DNA from: an uncultured Selenomonadaceae bacterium
GTDB taxonomy: Bacteria > Bacillota > Negativicutes > Selenomonadales > Selenomonadaceae
Reading direction: 5' to 3'
Assembly: GCA_905236665.1 (NCBI GenBank)
Contig: CAJONF010000220.1
Span: forward strand, 1-5,586
DNA: 5,586 nt
In this document: in pieces, positions 1 to 5,586 of the stretch
How the letters are laid out: every line of letters starts with the position of its first letter
Position numbering within the stretch: position 1 is the first letter of the stretch
Notes under the pieces: model-generated
What the model saw: the letters and a program-made list of their open reading frames with translations, nothing else
Database searches by the model: none
What the model was told of the DNA's origin: nothing
Made by a program: the position numbers and the translations under genes

Positions 1-424
1 GCAAGAAGATAAAGAAGGAGTCTTCGACGCGCTGGACACCGTGAAATTTTCGCTGGCAGTTTTTGCGCAGATTGTCGCGGGCATGAAAATTCGTAAAGAA
101 AATATGCGTCGCGCCGTCGAAGAAGATTTTTCTAACGCCACAGACCTTGCCGACTATCTTGTCAAAAAAAATCTGCCGTTTCGTCAAGCTCATGAAGTCG
201 CAGGCAAAGTTGTTCATGCTTGCATTGAAAAAAATATTTACCTTAAAGATTTGTCGCTCGATGAATTTAAAAAATTTTCACCGCTATTCGATGCCGATAT
301 TCACGACGCGATTAAGCCGGAAACTTGCGTGGCGGCTAGAAATTCTCAAGGTGGCACTTCGCCGCAACAAATTAAAATTCAAATCGACGCGGCGCGAGCT
401 TGGTTAAAATCAGTTCAAAAATAA
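1..424 (+). CDS. argH: Argininosuccinate lyase, C-terminal part (5' end outside window)
   Basis: This is the last 140 codons of argininosuccinate lyase, with the first full codon at position 2 and a TAA stop at 422-424. The enzyme splits argininosuccinate into arginine and fumarate, the last step of arginine synthesis in the cytoplasm, and works as a homotetramer. The fragment opens with QEDKEGVFDALDT, the conserved stretch that follows the catalytic loop in this family. It then shows the typical C-terminal domain signature ATDLADYLVKKNLPFRQAHE at fragment residues 46-65. The family is usually about 460 residues long, so roughly two thirds, including the catalytic serine loop, lies to the left. 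A GTG at position 41 is an internal valine codon, not a start. The gene converges on the HIT gene and ends just before a strong terminator. Nothing in the visible part looks damaged. Confidence 0.95.
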   Translation, partial: QEDKEGVFDALDTVKFSLAVFAQIVAGMKIRKENMRRAVEEDFSNATDLADYLVKKNLPFRQAHEVAGKVVHACIEKNIYLKDLSLDEFKKFSPLFDADIHDAIKPETCVAARNSQGGTSPQQIKIQIDAARAWLKSVQK

Positions 425-465
425 AAAAAAAATTAACCTGTCGAAAAGATCGGCAGGTTTTTTTA
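422..465. terminator. Bidirectional rho-independent terminator between argH and the HIT gene
   Basis: A hairpin with arms AACCTGTCG (435-443) and CGGCAGGTT (451-459), one G-T wobble and a 7-base loop is followed on the plus strand by a T run (458-464). On the minus strand the same hairpin is followed after two bases by a run of about ten Ts, the complement of the A run at 423-432. It can therefore end both the argH transcript and the converging HIT transcript, which fits its place between two convergent stop codons (424 and 479). Confidence 0.88.
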
Positions 466-478
466 TTGGAAAAATTTT

Positions 479-826
479 TCAGCCGGGCGGCCAAGTCATT
501 TTTCTGCCGCCGAGCAAGTGAACGTGCAAATGCGGGACGCTTTGTCCGCCGTCGGAGCCGGTGTTCATCACCAGACGAAAACCTGCGTCGGTGAGCTTGA
601 GTTGTGCGGCGAGTTTGGGAACTACGTCAACGAAAATATGCGCGGCAAGTTCTTTGTCTTCCACTTGAAAATGTGCAACGCTCTGCACGTGTTTTTTAGG
701 GACAATCAACACGTGCACCGGTGCTTTCGGCGATAAATCCTTAAAGGCAATGACGCTCTCATCCTCGTAAATTATTTGCGCGGGAATGTCGCCTTGAGCA
801 ATTTTGCAGAAAACGCAACTAGTCAT
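479..826 (-). CDS. hinT: HIT-family (histidine triad) nucleotide-binding protein / purine nucleoside phosphoramidase
   Basis: A 115-residue protein of the HINT branch of the histidine triad superfamily. Known members hydrolyse purine nucleoside phosphoramidates such as AMP-lysine and aminoacyl adenylates, and act as cytoplasmic homodimers. The triad HLHVHLL lies at residues 99-105, and His101 or His103 would be the catalytic residues of the motif. Upstream are the conserved NTGSDGGQSVPHLHVH block (88-103), the PKAPVHVLIVPKKH strand-turn (33-46) and an N-terminal CxxC pair (Cys4, Cys7), which binds zinc in many bacterial members together with histidines. The length is normal for the family. 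The ATG at 824-826 has a strong GGGGAGG site 8 bases upstream (835-841). The gene lies 180 bases downstream of the regulator in the same direction, but has good promoters of its own in that gap. The HIT call is firm. The exact physiological substrate is not, and the symbol is a family label. Confidence 0.93.
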   Translation of the reverse strand: MTSCVFCKIAQGDIPAQIIYEDESVIAFKDLSPKAPVHVLIVPKKHVQSVAHFQVEDKELAAHIFVDVVPKLAAQLKLTDAGFRLVMNTGSDGGQSVPHLHVHLLGGRKMTWPPG

Positions 827-892
827 CTTGAAATCCTCCCCATGCCTAAAGGCAGTTAGAATTACACTTTTTTACGTGGTAGTCATCCACAA

Positions 893-910
893 CTGAAATA
901 TATCTTTCAG
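893..910. promoter_or_regulatory. Near-perfect 18-bp palindrome over the proximal HIT-gene -10 box (candidate operator)
   Basis: The minus strand reads CTGAAAGATATATTTCAG. Sixteen of 18 positions are palindromic; only the pair at positions 7 and 12 breaks symmetry. It covers the TATATT -10 element (897-902) of the proximal promoter. A dimeric repressor bound here would block that promoter. It could instead be a small RNA hairpin (6-bp stem, 6-base loop) in a transcript from the distal promoter. No regulator can be named from the sequence. Confidence 0.45.
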
Positions 911-925
911 GATTTACAAAGTCAA
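897..925 (-). promoter_or_regulatory. Proximal promoter of the HIT gene
   Basis: On the minus strand TTGACT (920-925) and TATATT (897-902) are separated by 17 bases, each matching five of six bases of the housekeeping sigma consensus. The start of transcription would fall near 890, giving a leader of about 64 bases before the HIT ATG. The leader contains a short TGCC-TTTA-GGCA hairpin (843-854) just upstream of the ribosome binding site. Confidence 0.6.
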
Positions 926-980
926 GCGGCGATTCATAGGGATATTTTCGCCGATTTTTGGATAAAAATTAGCCAACGCG

Positions 981-1010
981 ATTATACTTGCAAACACGAT
1001 ACCAGGTCAA
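981..1010 (-). promoter_or_regulatory. Distal promoter of the HIT gene, overlapping the regulator stop codon
   Basis: On the minus strand TTGACC (1005-1010) and a perfect TATAAT (981-986) are separated by 18 bases. The TGA inside the -35 box is the stop codon of the upstream regulator. Transcription would begin near 975, giving a leader of roughly 150 bases. I see no clear terminator between the regulator and the HIT gene, so read-through from the hyp operon is also possible. Confidence 0.55.
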
Positions 1011-3100
1011 ATTAATTCTTTGGATTTGGTCTTGTAAAAATCTTCAAAGATTTTTAGGACTTCGTGCTGAATTTCTGTGCTATCGCCTTCGTGAAGAATT
1101 TCGATAAATCCCCAGCGGTCGAGTAGCACCGACGCGATATGCCCAATCGTTTCTAGAGTGAATTCGTCGGCGTCAAGCGGAGCAAGCAATACAATCGCCG
1201 TGCGGACAATTTCGCCGTCGTCGGGATAAATAAAACCGTCGCCGAGCTGAAGGATACCAAATGCCGGAGCTTTAACCGCCGCGCTTTTGCAGTGCAATAA
1301 AATCATATGCCGCCCGACAATCAACGTGGAGCCTTTATCTTCGCGCATAAGCAATGATTTAGAAATTTCTGCGCGGCTGATATCGTCCTTGGCAGCAAAT
1401 TTTCCCGCCAATTCGCAAGCGTCGTTGATGTTGGAAATATTTTCGCGGACAAAAAAATAATTCGTCATAAGTTCGATAATCGCCCGCCCGTAAGCAGAAA
1501 TTTTCGTCAAAGCTTCCAGGAACGGCGGTCGCGGCTCAATTTCTTCAGCACTGCCTAAAAATTCTTTGTTCTGCCGAGAAAGCTCCATATCAATTTTTTT
1601 CTTGTCGTCTTCAATCAAAGCCGCACTTACTACCAAAACTCGGCAATCAGCGCGGGAGATGGGCACGGTCGAAATTACAAAGTCAAAATCTTTTGCGGCG
1701 ATATATTCGGGCGTTATCTCAAGAATCGGCACTTCATCGACGATTTTTAGCGTGGGGAAATTTGCGCGAAGTCTGCTTGCCAAAAGCCGCGAAGTTCCCA
1801 TGCCCGTGGGACAAGCTACAACCACTCTGTGCACGGCGTGTAAAAATTTTTCGCTGTCAGAAAGAGCCGCGCCTAAATGCATAGCGATATAAGCAATTTC
1901 CGCATCGGGTAAAGTTTCGCCAATTTCCGCTTCCACTTCAACGACGCATTTTTTTGTTAACGTCATCAGTTCGGGATAATGTTTTTGAATTTCGTTAAGC
2001 AAGGGATTGCGAATATCCATGTGCATTTTCAGTCGTCTAATCGTCGGGGCAAGATGATTGACCAGACCGGCAAGCAAATTTTGATTTTTATCAATGTCGC
2101 GACCGGTGATTTTTGCCGCACGTTTCATAATCTGCCGCGCCAATGTGACAAGCCGGAAATTATCCATCATAGAAATTTTTCCTAAGCTCGCTGAAGAGTA
2201 GCGGCTTCGCGCTCCGAGTATGTGCATGGTTATGTAGCAAATTTCGCTTTCAGGCACGACGAGTTTTATCGCCGCAGAAATTTTTTCCGCAAGTTTTTTT
2301 GCCGCTAAAAATTCTCTGGTGTCTTTAAGTTTCAAGCAAGTTTGTTCGTCTATTGAAATTGCCTCGTGATTTTTTATTCGGCGCACGGCAAGTGACAGGT
2401 GAACTATCAGCCCGATAAATGCATTGTCCGAAAGTTTATAGCCTAAATCTTCCTCTGTCACGCGTATCATTTGTTCCAATCGCCGCCACTCGCCCGCATC
2501 GATAAGTTCCAGTAAAAATTTTGATACCTGCGTTATCGGCGCGTCGCCCTCGTCCGGCAAATTGTCCTGCATTAAATTTAAAAGCCGCTCTTCGCCGACG
2601 TGTTCATAAATGTAGCGAACGATTGCCCGCCTCAAATCGCGCTCATCGCCTAAAAGACTGACGCCCAATCCCGGTTTACGCAAAAGTTTTAAGCCTTGCT
2701 CGCGAAACCACGGCTCCAACTTGTCCAAATCATTGCTTATCGTCGAATCCGTCACGTGCACCGCGCTTGACAGTGCAAAAAGTTTTATCGGCTCGCGGCT
2801 TGAAAGAAGTTTGCTGATTATGATTGAGCGTCGCTCACTGGGCGTGTATTCTTTTTTTTCATCCGTCTGCAAACGTTTTAACAAGGCGTAACGCTTTACT
2901 TCACTGGCGATAACAAGAAGTCCTGCGCCGGATTTTTTTTCCAGTTGCAAGCCCACATGATTTAAAATTTCCTCGACTTTGGGCAGTTGCCGCGAAATCG
3001 TCTTCGCGCTAACGGATAACCTCTCCGCTATATATGCTGTTGTTTGAAATGTATTTTCCTTCAAAAGCAACTTTAAGATTTCGCGTGTCCTTTGATCCAT
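1007..3100 (-). CDS. PRD-containing transcriptional regulator with EIIB and EIIA domains (MtlR/LicR type, BglG superfamily)
   Basis: A 697-residue DNA-binding activator of the kind whose activity is set by PTS phosphorylation. Domains in order: N-terminal HTH (about 5-60; TTAYIAERLSVSAKTISRQL at 20-39), a second Mga-type HTH (about 88-165), PRD1 (about 185-300) with His234 and His293, PRD2 (about 310-415) with His349 and His408, an EIIB-Gat-like domain (about 423-510) with Cys430 in ACPTGMGTSRLLASRL, and a C-terminal EIIA-Mtl/Fru-like domain (about 545-690) with His603 in ILLHCKS as the likely phosphosite. The length and order match Bacillus and Geobacillus MtlR, and all expected phosphorylation residues are present. 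The ATG at 3098-3100 has GAGGAG 8 bases upstream, overlapping the hypE stop, so translation is probably coupled to hypE. No PTS permease or sugar gene is in view, so the inducing sugar and targets are unknown. MtlR, ManR and LicR cannot be told apart here, hence no symbol. Confidence 0.92.
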   Translation of the reverse strand: MDQRTREILKLLLKENTFQTTAYIAERLSVSAKTISRQLPKVEEILNHVGLQLEKKSGAGLLVIASEVKRYALLKRLQTDEKKEYTPSERRSIIISKLLSSREPIKLFALSSAVHVTDSTISNDLDKLEPWFREQGLKLLRKPGLGVSLLGDERDLRRAIVRYIYEHVGEERLLNLMQDNLPDEGDAPITQVSKFLLELIDAGEWRRLEQMIRVTEEDLGYKLSDNAFIGLIVHLSLAVRRIKNHEAISIDEQTCLKLKDTREFLAAKKLAEKISAAIKLVVPESEICYITMHILGARSRYSSASLGKISMMDNFRLVTLARQIMKRAAKITGRDIDKNQNLLAGLVNHLAPTIRRLKMHMDIRNPLLNEIQKHYPELMTLTKKCVVEVEAEIGETLPDAEIAYIAMHLGAALSDSEKFLHAVHRVVVACPTGMGTSRLLASRLRANFPTLKIVDEVPILEITPEYIAAKDFDFVISTVPISRADCRVLVVSAALIEDDKKKIDMELSRQNKEFLGSAEEIEPRPPFLEALTKISAYGRAIIELMTNYFFVRENISNINDACELAGKFAAKDDISRAEISKSLLMREDKGSTLIVGRHMILLHCKSAAVKAPAFGILQLGDGFIYPDDGEIVRTAIVLLAPLDADEFTLETIGHIASVLLDRWGFIEILHEGDSTEIQHEVLKIFEDFYKTKSKELI

Positions 3101-3108
3101 AAAATCAG

Positions 3109-3115
3109 CTCCTCA
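3109..3115 (-). promoter_or_regulatory. Regulator ribosome binding site overlapping the hypE stop codon
   Basis: The minus strand reads TGAGGAG, in which TGA (3113-3115) stops hypE and GAGGAG (3109-3114) is the Shine-Dalgarno site of the regulator, 8 bases before its ATG. A ribosome finishing hypE covers this site, which supports co-transcription and translational coupling. Confidence 0.8.
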
Positions 3116-4108
3116 ACAGATTCGCGGCACAAGTTCACCGGCGGGCATATCGACAATTCTAATCGCGCCCAAAGGAGTTTTTAAACCGACTTTGCCCGCA
3201 GAACTTTTTACAACCTCGCCGATTTGCGCCGCGTTTTGACCGTAAATATTTTTTCTCATGACGGATAAAATTTTTTCGCTTGAATCGGCGGGCACTACCG
3301 CGATAATTTTCCCTTCGTTAGCAAGTTCCAGCACGTCAAAGCCAAGAATATCGCAAACCCCGCGCACCTCTTCGCGCACGGGGATTTTTTCTTCATCAAT
3401 TAAAATGCCAATATTCGCCGCCTGTGCAATTTCATTCAGCACCGCCGCAACTCCGCCGCGAGTAGCGTCGCGTAGCATGGCAATTTTCGGTTCGACGGCA
3501 AGCATTTCTTGAATCATTTTGTTCAGCGGTGCACAGTCCGATTGAATATTTTCCGGCAATTCCAAACCATGACGACCGGCAAGAATCGCCGTAGCGTGAT
3601 CGCCGATTGTGCCGGAAATTAAAATTTTCATGCCCGCGCAGATTTTTTTAGCTGAGATGTCAACACCGTCAATCAGTTCACCTACACCCGCCGTATTTAT
3701 AAAAATTCCGTCCGCTTGCCCACGCCCGACAACTTTTGTATCTCCCGTGACAATTTTAACGCCAGCCTCATCAGCCGCAATCGCCATTGACCCAACAATT
3801 TTTTTCAGCGCGTCGAAATCAAAACCTTCCTCCAGAATCACGCCGACAGAAATATATTTCGGTACCGCGCCCGTAACTGCCAAATCATTGACCGTGCCGC
3901 AGATACTAAGCTTACCGATATTGCCGCCACGAAAAAAAATCGGACGAACAACATAGCTATCCGTCGTCATCGCCAATTTGCCAATCTTCGCGCCGTCGTG
4001 CAGTTCGTGTAAAATTTCGTTGTCAAAGGCTGGCAAAATTATTTCGTGCAAAAGTTGAGCACTCAATTTGCCGCCCGCGCCGTGCGCCATTAAAACTTTT
4101 CTGCTCAT
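3113..4108 (-). CDS. hypE: [NiFe]-hydrogenase maturation protein HypE (carbamoyl dehydratase)
   Basis: HypE makes the cyanide ligands of the [NiFe]-hydrogenase iron. HypF puts a carbamoyl group on its C-terminal cysteine, and HypE uses ATP to dehydrate this to a thiocyanate that is passed to iron on HypC-HypD. With the start chosen here it has 331 residues, normal for the family, and ends in the diagnostic PRIC, with Cys331 as the modified residue. The N-terminal AHGAGGKLSAQLL (8-20) and the AIR-synthase-like ATP-binding blocks TDSYVV (49-54), GTVNDLAVTGA (71-81) and GDTKVVGRGQADG (122-134) are intact, as is RDATRGGV (213-220). The ATG at 4106-4108 is preferred because it has GGAG 8 bases upstream and starts directly at the conserved N-terminus. 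The frame stays open to an ATG at 4171, which would add 21 unconserved residues and overlap hypD. It follows hypD by 13 bases and precedes the regulator by 12. Confidence 0.96.
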   Translation of the reverse strand: MSRKVLMAHGAGGKLSAQLLHEIILPAFDNEILHELHDGAKIGKLAMTTDSYVVRPIFFRGGNIGKLSICGTVNDLAVTGAVPKYISVGVILEEGFDFDALKKIVGSMAIAADEAGVKIVTGDTKVVGRGQADGIFINTAGVGELIDGVDISAKKICAGMKILISGTIGDHATAILAGRHGLELPENIQSDCAPLNKMIQEMLAVEPKIAMLRDATRGGVAAVLNEIAQAANIGILIDEEKIPVREEVRGVCDILGFDVLELANEGKIIAVVPADSSEKILSVMRKNIYGQNAAQIGEVVKSSAGKVGLKTPLGAIRIVDMPAGELVPRIC

Positions 4109-4116
4109 AAAATTTT

Positions 4117-4120
4117 CTCC
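4117..4120 (-). promoter_or_regulatory. hypE ribosome binding site (decides the start)
   Basis: GGAG lies 8 bases upstream of the ATG at 4106-4108 and one base after the hypD stop codon (4122-4124). It supports the short, 331-residue HypE over the longer open frame starting at 4171 inside hypD. Confidence 0.75.
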
Positions 4121-4121
4121 A

Positions 4122-5198
4122 TTAAAATTTAAAATTCGCGCCGCCGTATTTGAACCACGCCGCACAAACACCTTCTACAGAAACCATGCAAGGACCAATA
4201 GCGTGGAGCGGCTTACACGCCTTACCGAAAAGTGGACACGCCGTCGGATTAATTATCCCGCGCAAAACTTCGCCGCAACGACACACGGTTTTCTTTATAG
4301 GTGATTCAATTTCTATCGGCTCGACGCGCTCAATATCAAAGTCCGCGAATTCATCACGCATTTTTAAACCGGACGCAGGAATTTTACCCATTCCGCGCCA
4401 CTGAACATCTGCGACCTCGTAAACCTGCGCGAGAATTTTTTGTGCCGCGATATTTCCTTCAGCCTTGACAACAGCGCGATAATCATTTGAAATTTCAGCG
4501 CGCCCGCCGTCAATTTGTTCAAGCAAACTAGCCAGCGCAGTCAAAATTTCGTCCGCCTCAAAACCGGCAATCGCGCCCGGGATTTTAAATTCTTCCGCCA
4601 AAAAATTAAAAGCGTTCGCGCCAATGACAACCGCTACATGACCAGGCAATAAAAATCCGTCGACTTTAACTGCCGCGTCATCAAGCAACATTTTCAATGC
4701 AGGTGGAACTAATTTTTGCGCCGAGAGCATGAATAAATTTTTTATGCCCTGCGCCCGTGCCGCTAAAACCGTCGCCGCCTGGGTAGGTGCAGTCGTCTCG
4801 AAACCGACTGCCAAAAAAATTATTCTCTTCCGCAAATTTTCTTTTGCCAACGCTATGCAATCCAGCGGCGAATAGACAATCCGAACGTCCGCGCCCTGTG
4901 CAGAGATTGTTGCCAAATTTGAACGCGAGCCAGGGACTTTAAGCATATCGCCGAACGTCGCCACGATAAAATTTTTTTGTTGAGCGTAAGCAATAGCCTT
5001 GTCAATGTAATCGTCATTCGTGACACAGACTGGGCAACCAGGACCGGAAACTAATTCGACATTTTCCGGCAAAATCTGCCGAATACCCGAACGAAAAATC
5101 GCCACGGTGTGTGTACCGCAGACTTCCATTAGCCGCAAATTTTTTTTACCATTCGCCAGCCGTGAAATTTTTTTGACAAGTTTAAGAGTGTCCGCCAT
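4122..5198 (-). CDS. hypD: [NiFe]-hydrogenase maturation protein HypD
   Basis: HypD is the iron-sulfur scaffold that, with HypC, holds the iron while it receives CN and CO before transfer to the hydrogenase large subunit in the cytoplasm. The 358-residue product carries the family motifs: EVCGTH (25-30, Cys27), GPGCPVC (52-58, Cys55 and Cys58), GFETTAP (132-138) and LPGHV (184-188). A C-terminal cysteine cluster (306, 308, 321, 328, 337, 345) should include the ligands of the [4Fe-4S] cluster. Length is close to the usual 360-370. The ATG at 5196-5198 is chosen because AGGAGG sits 7 bases upstream. An in-frame ATG at 5220-5222 would translate through that site and add eight residues (MLIRGGLT). 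It is the first gene of the minus-strand hyp operon and is followed after 13 bases by hypE. No hypC, its usual partner, is adjacent. Confidence 0.96.
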   Translation of the reverse strand: MADTLKLVKKISRLANGKKNLRLMEVCGTHTVAIFRSGIRQILPENVELVSGPGCPVCVTNDDYIDKAIAYAQQKNFIVATFGDMLKVPGSRSNLATISAQGADVRIVYSPLDCIALAKENLRKRIIFLAVGFETTAPTQAATVLAARAQGIKNLFMLSAQKLVPPALKMLLDDAAVKVDGFLLPGHVAVVIGANAFNFLAEEFKIPGAIAGFEADEILTALASLLEQIDGGRAEISNDYRAVVKAEGNIAAQKILAQVYEVADVQWRGMGKIPASGLKMRDEFADFDIERVEPIEIESPIKKTVCRCGEVLRGIINPTACPLFGKACKPLHAIGPCMVSVEGVCAAWFKYGGANFKF

Positions 5199-5205
5199 TG
5201 TCAAA

Positions 5206-5211
5206 CCTCCT
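5206..5211 (-). promoter_or_regulatory. hypD ribosome binding site (decides the start)
   Basis: A perfect AGGAGG on the minus strand lies 7 bases upstream of the ATG at 5196-5198. This argues against the longer open frame beginning at 5222, in which the same bases would be codons. Confidence 0.85.
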
Positions 5212-5226
5212 CTTATTAGCACATAT

Positions 5227-5254
5227 ATTCTAATCTCAAAAAAAAATTATTCAA
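5227..5254 (-). promoter_or_regulatory. Candidate promoter of the hypD-hypE-regulator operon
   Basis: On the minus strand TTGAAT (5249-5254) and TAGAAT (5227-5232) are separated by 16 bases, matching four and five of six bases of the housekeeping consensus. The spacer includes a run of nine Ts. Transcription would start near 5220, leaving a leader of about 20 bases that contains little more than the ribosome binding site. It lies in the 136-base divergent region shared with the small gene at 5335. I see no clear operator or riboswitch there. Confidence 0.5.
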
Positions 5255-5334
5255 TACGCGGTTCAGACGCGCAGGCAGGAATTTTTTTAGGCGTGTAGAA
5301 ATTTTTCAAAAAATATTTTGGGAGTTGAAAATTA

Positions 5335-5586
5335 ATGGATAAAGAGCAACTTGCAAAACTGATTGCGGATAAAATTGATGCGGCATTGAAGTCGGGCGAA
5401 CATCCAAAAAAATTTTTCGTCACGGAAAACGGGCGCGGTGTCGTTGACGGCGGAGATCTTTATAACGCGGTGCTCAAAGACGTTTTGAGCGTCATGCAGG
5501 TCGCGCTGGTCGAAATTCTTCAAGAGGCGATACCGGTTGCCGCGCCAGCAAAGGTTCCAGAAAAACCCGCGAAGCTAAAAAAATAA
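5335..5586 (+). CDS. Small protein of unknown function (83 aa)
   Basis: I do not recognise this protein. The ATG at 5335 has GGGAG (5320-5324) 10 bases upstream, and the frame closes with TAA at the last three bases of the window, so it is complete. Residues 1-20 form a likely amphipathic helix (KEQLAKLIADKIDAALKSG). A short segment KKFFVTENGRGVVDGG (25-40) has a strand-turn look. Residues 41-65 look like a second helix (DLYNAVLKDVLSVMQVALVEILQEA). The last 17 residues are a low-complexity tail rich in Ala, Pro and Lys, ending in KLKK. There is no signal peptide, convincing membrane helix or cysteine. It is transcribed away from hypD, so it is not in the hyp operon, and I could not find a convincing promoter. 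The start site, the ordinary codon use and the balanced amphipathic composition support a real gene, but no function can be given. Confidence 0.7.
   Translation: MDKEQLAKLIADKIDAALKSGEHPKKFFVTENGRGVVDGGDLYNAVLKDVLSVMQVALVEILQEAIPVAAPAKVPEKPAKLKK

Noticed and set aside
893..910. ArgR (ARG box) or Rex binding site, prompted by the TGAAA/TTTCA half-sites and nearby argH
   Set aside because: The spacing between half-sites does not fit the ARG box or Rex consensus, and argH is convergent, so this is not its promoter.
878..943. Leader peptides in the HIT leader (ATG AAT CGC ... TAA and ATG ACT ACC ACG TAA on the minus strand)
   Set aside because: They are 7 and 4 codons long, lack ribosome binding sites and show no regulatory codon pattern.
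927..953. Terminator formed by CGGCGA and TCGCCG arms in the regulator-HIT gap
   Set aside because: The loop is 15 bases, and the T run follows only on the plus strand, where no transcript is expected; there is none on the minus strand.
1566..3956. Plus-strand open frames opposite the regulator and hypE
   Set aside because: They are antisense to well-recognised genes, show no family resemblance or ribosome sites, and have biased composition expected of shadow frames.
4107..4122. Small minus-strand ORF whose ATG overlaps the hypD stop (ATG at 4122-4120)
   Set aside because: It is five codons long and out of frame with hypE; it arises from the ribosome binding site sequence.
4109..4171. N-terminal extension of HypE from an ATG at 4171 overlapping hypD
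   Set aside because: The extra 21 residues are not HypE-like and overlap the hypD end, while the ATG at 4106-4108 has a good ribosome site and begins at the conserved N-terminus.
5199..5222. N-terminal extension of HypD from an ATG at 5222
   Set aside because: Its codons run through the perfect AGGAGG site that serves the ATG at 5196-5198.
5256..5270. Hairpin with CGCG arms upstream of hypD as a terminator or riboswitch
   Set aside because: The stem is only 4 bases, the T run is about 10 bases away, and it lies upstream of the likely transcription start.

Overview
The window looks like chromosomal DNA from an anaerobic, fermentative, low-to-moderate GC bacterium with strong Shine-Dalgarno sites, most likely a Firmicute. 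A Negativicutes (Selenomonas-like) origin is my guess from style and gene content, not something the sequence proves. It holds six protein genes, one of them cut by the left edge. I see no rRNA, tRNA, CRISPR array, insertion sequence or phage gene.

Layout: (1) On the plus strand, positions 1-424 are the last 140 codons of argininosuccinate lyase (argH). (2) A bidirectional rho-independent terminator at about 422-465 separates argH from the converging minus-strand genes. (3) On the minus strand, in transcription order, come hypD (5198-4122), hypE (4108-3113), a large PRD/EIIB/EIIA regulator of the MtlR/LicR type (3100-1007) and a HIT-family nucleotide hydrolase (826-479). hypD, hypE and the regulator are only 12-13 bases apart, and the regulator's ribosome binding site overlaps the hypE stop codon, so they look like one translationally coupled operon. 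It is probably driven by a promoter at about 5227-5254. The 180-base gap before the HIT gene carries two good sigma-A-like promoters and a near-perfect 18-base palindrome over one -10 box, so that gene can probably be expressed on its own. (4) After a 136-base divergent intergenic region, a small unrecognised plus-strand gene (5335-5586) ends exactly at the right edge.

How the genes work together: HypD and HypE act in building the Fe(CN)2CO part of the [NiFe]-hydrogenase active site. HypE makes the cyanide ligand on its C-terminal cysteine, and HypD, with HypC, carries the iron that receives it. Their partners HypC, HypF, HypA and HypB are not in the window. The regulator senses phosphotransferase-system (PTS) phosphorylation in its known relatives, yet no PTS transporter or sugar catabolic gene is visible. 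Its coupling to hydrogenase maturation genes is the most interesting feature of the window. argH and the HIT gene appear to be unrelated housekeeping neighbours. I found no convincing evidence of a wholly new system.
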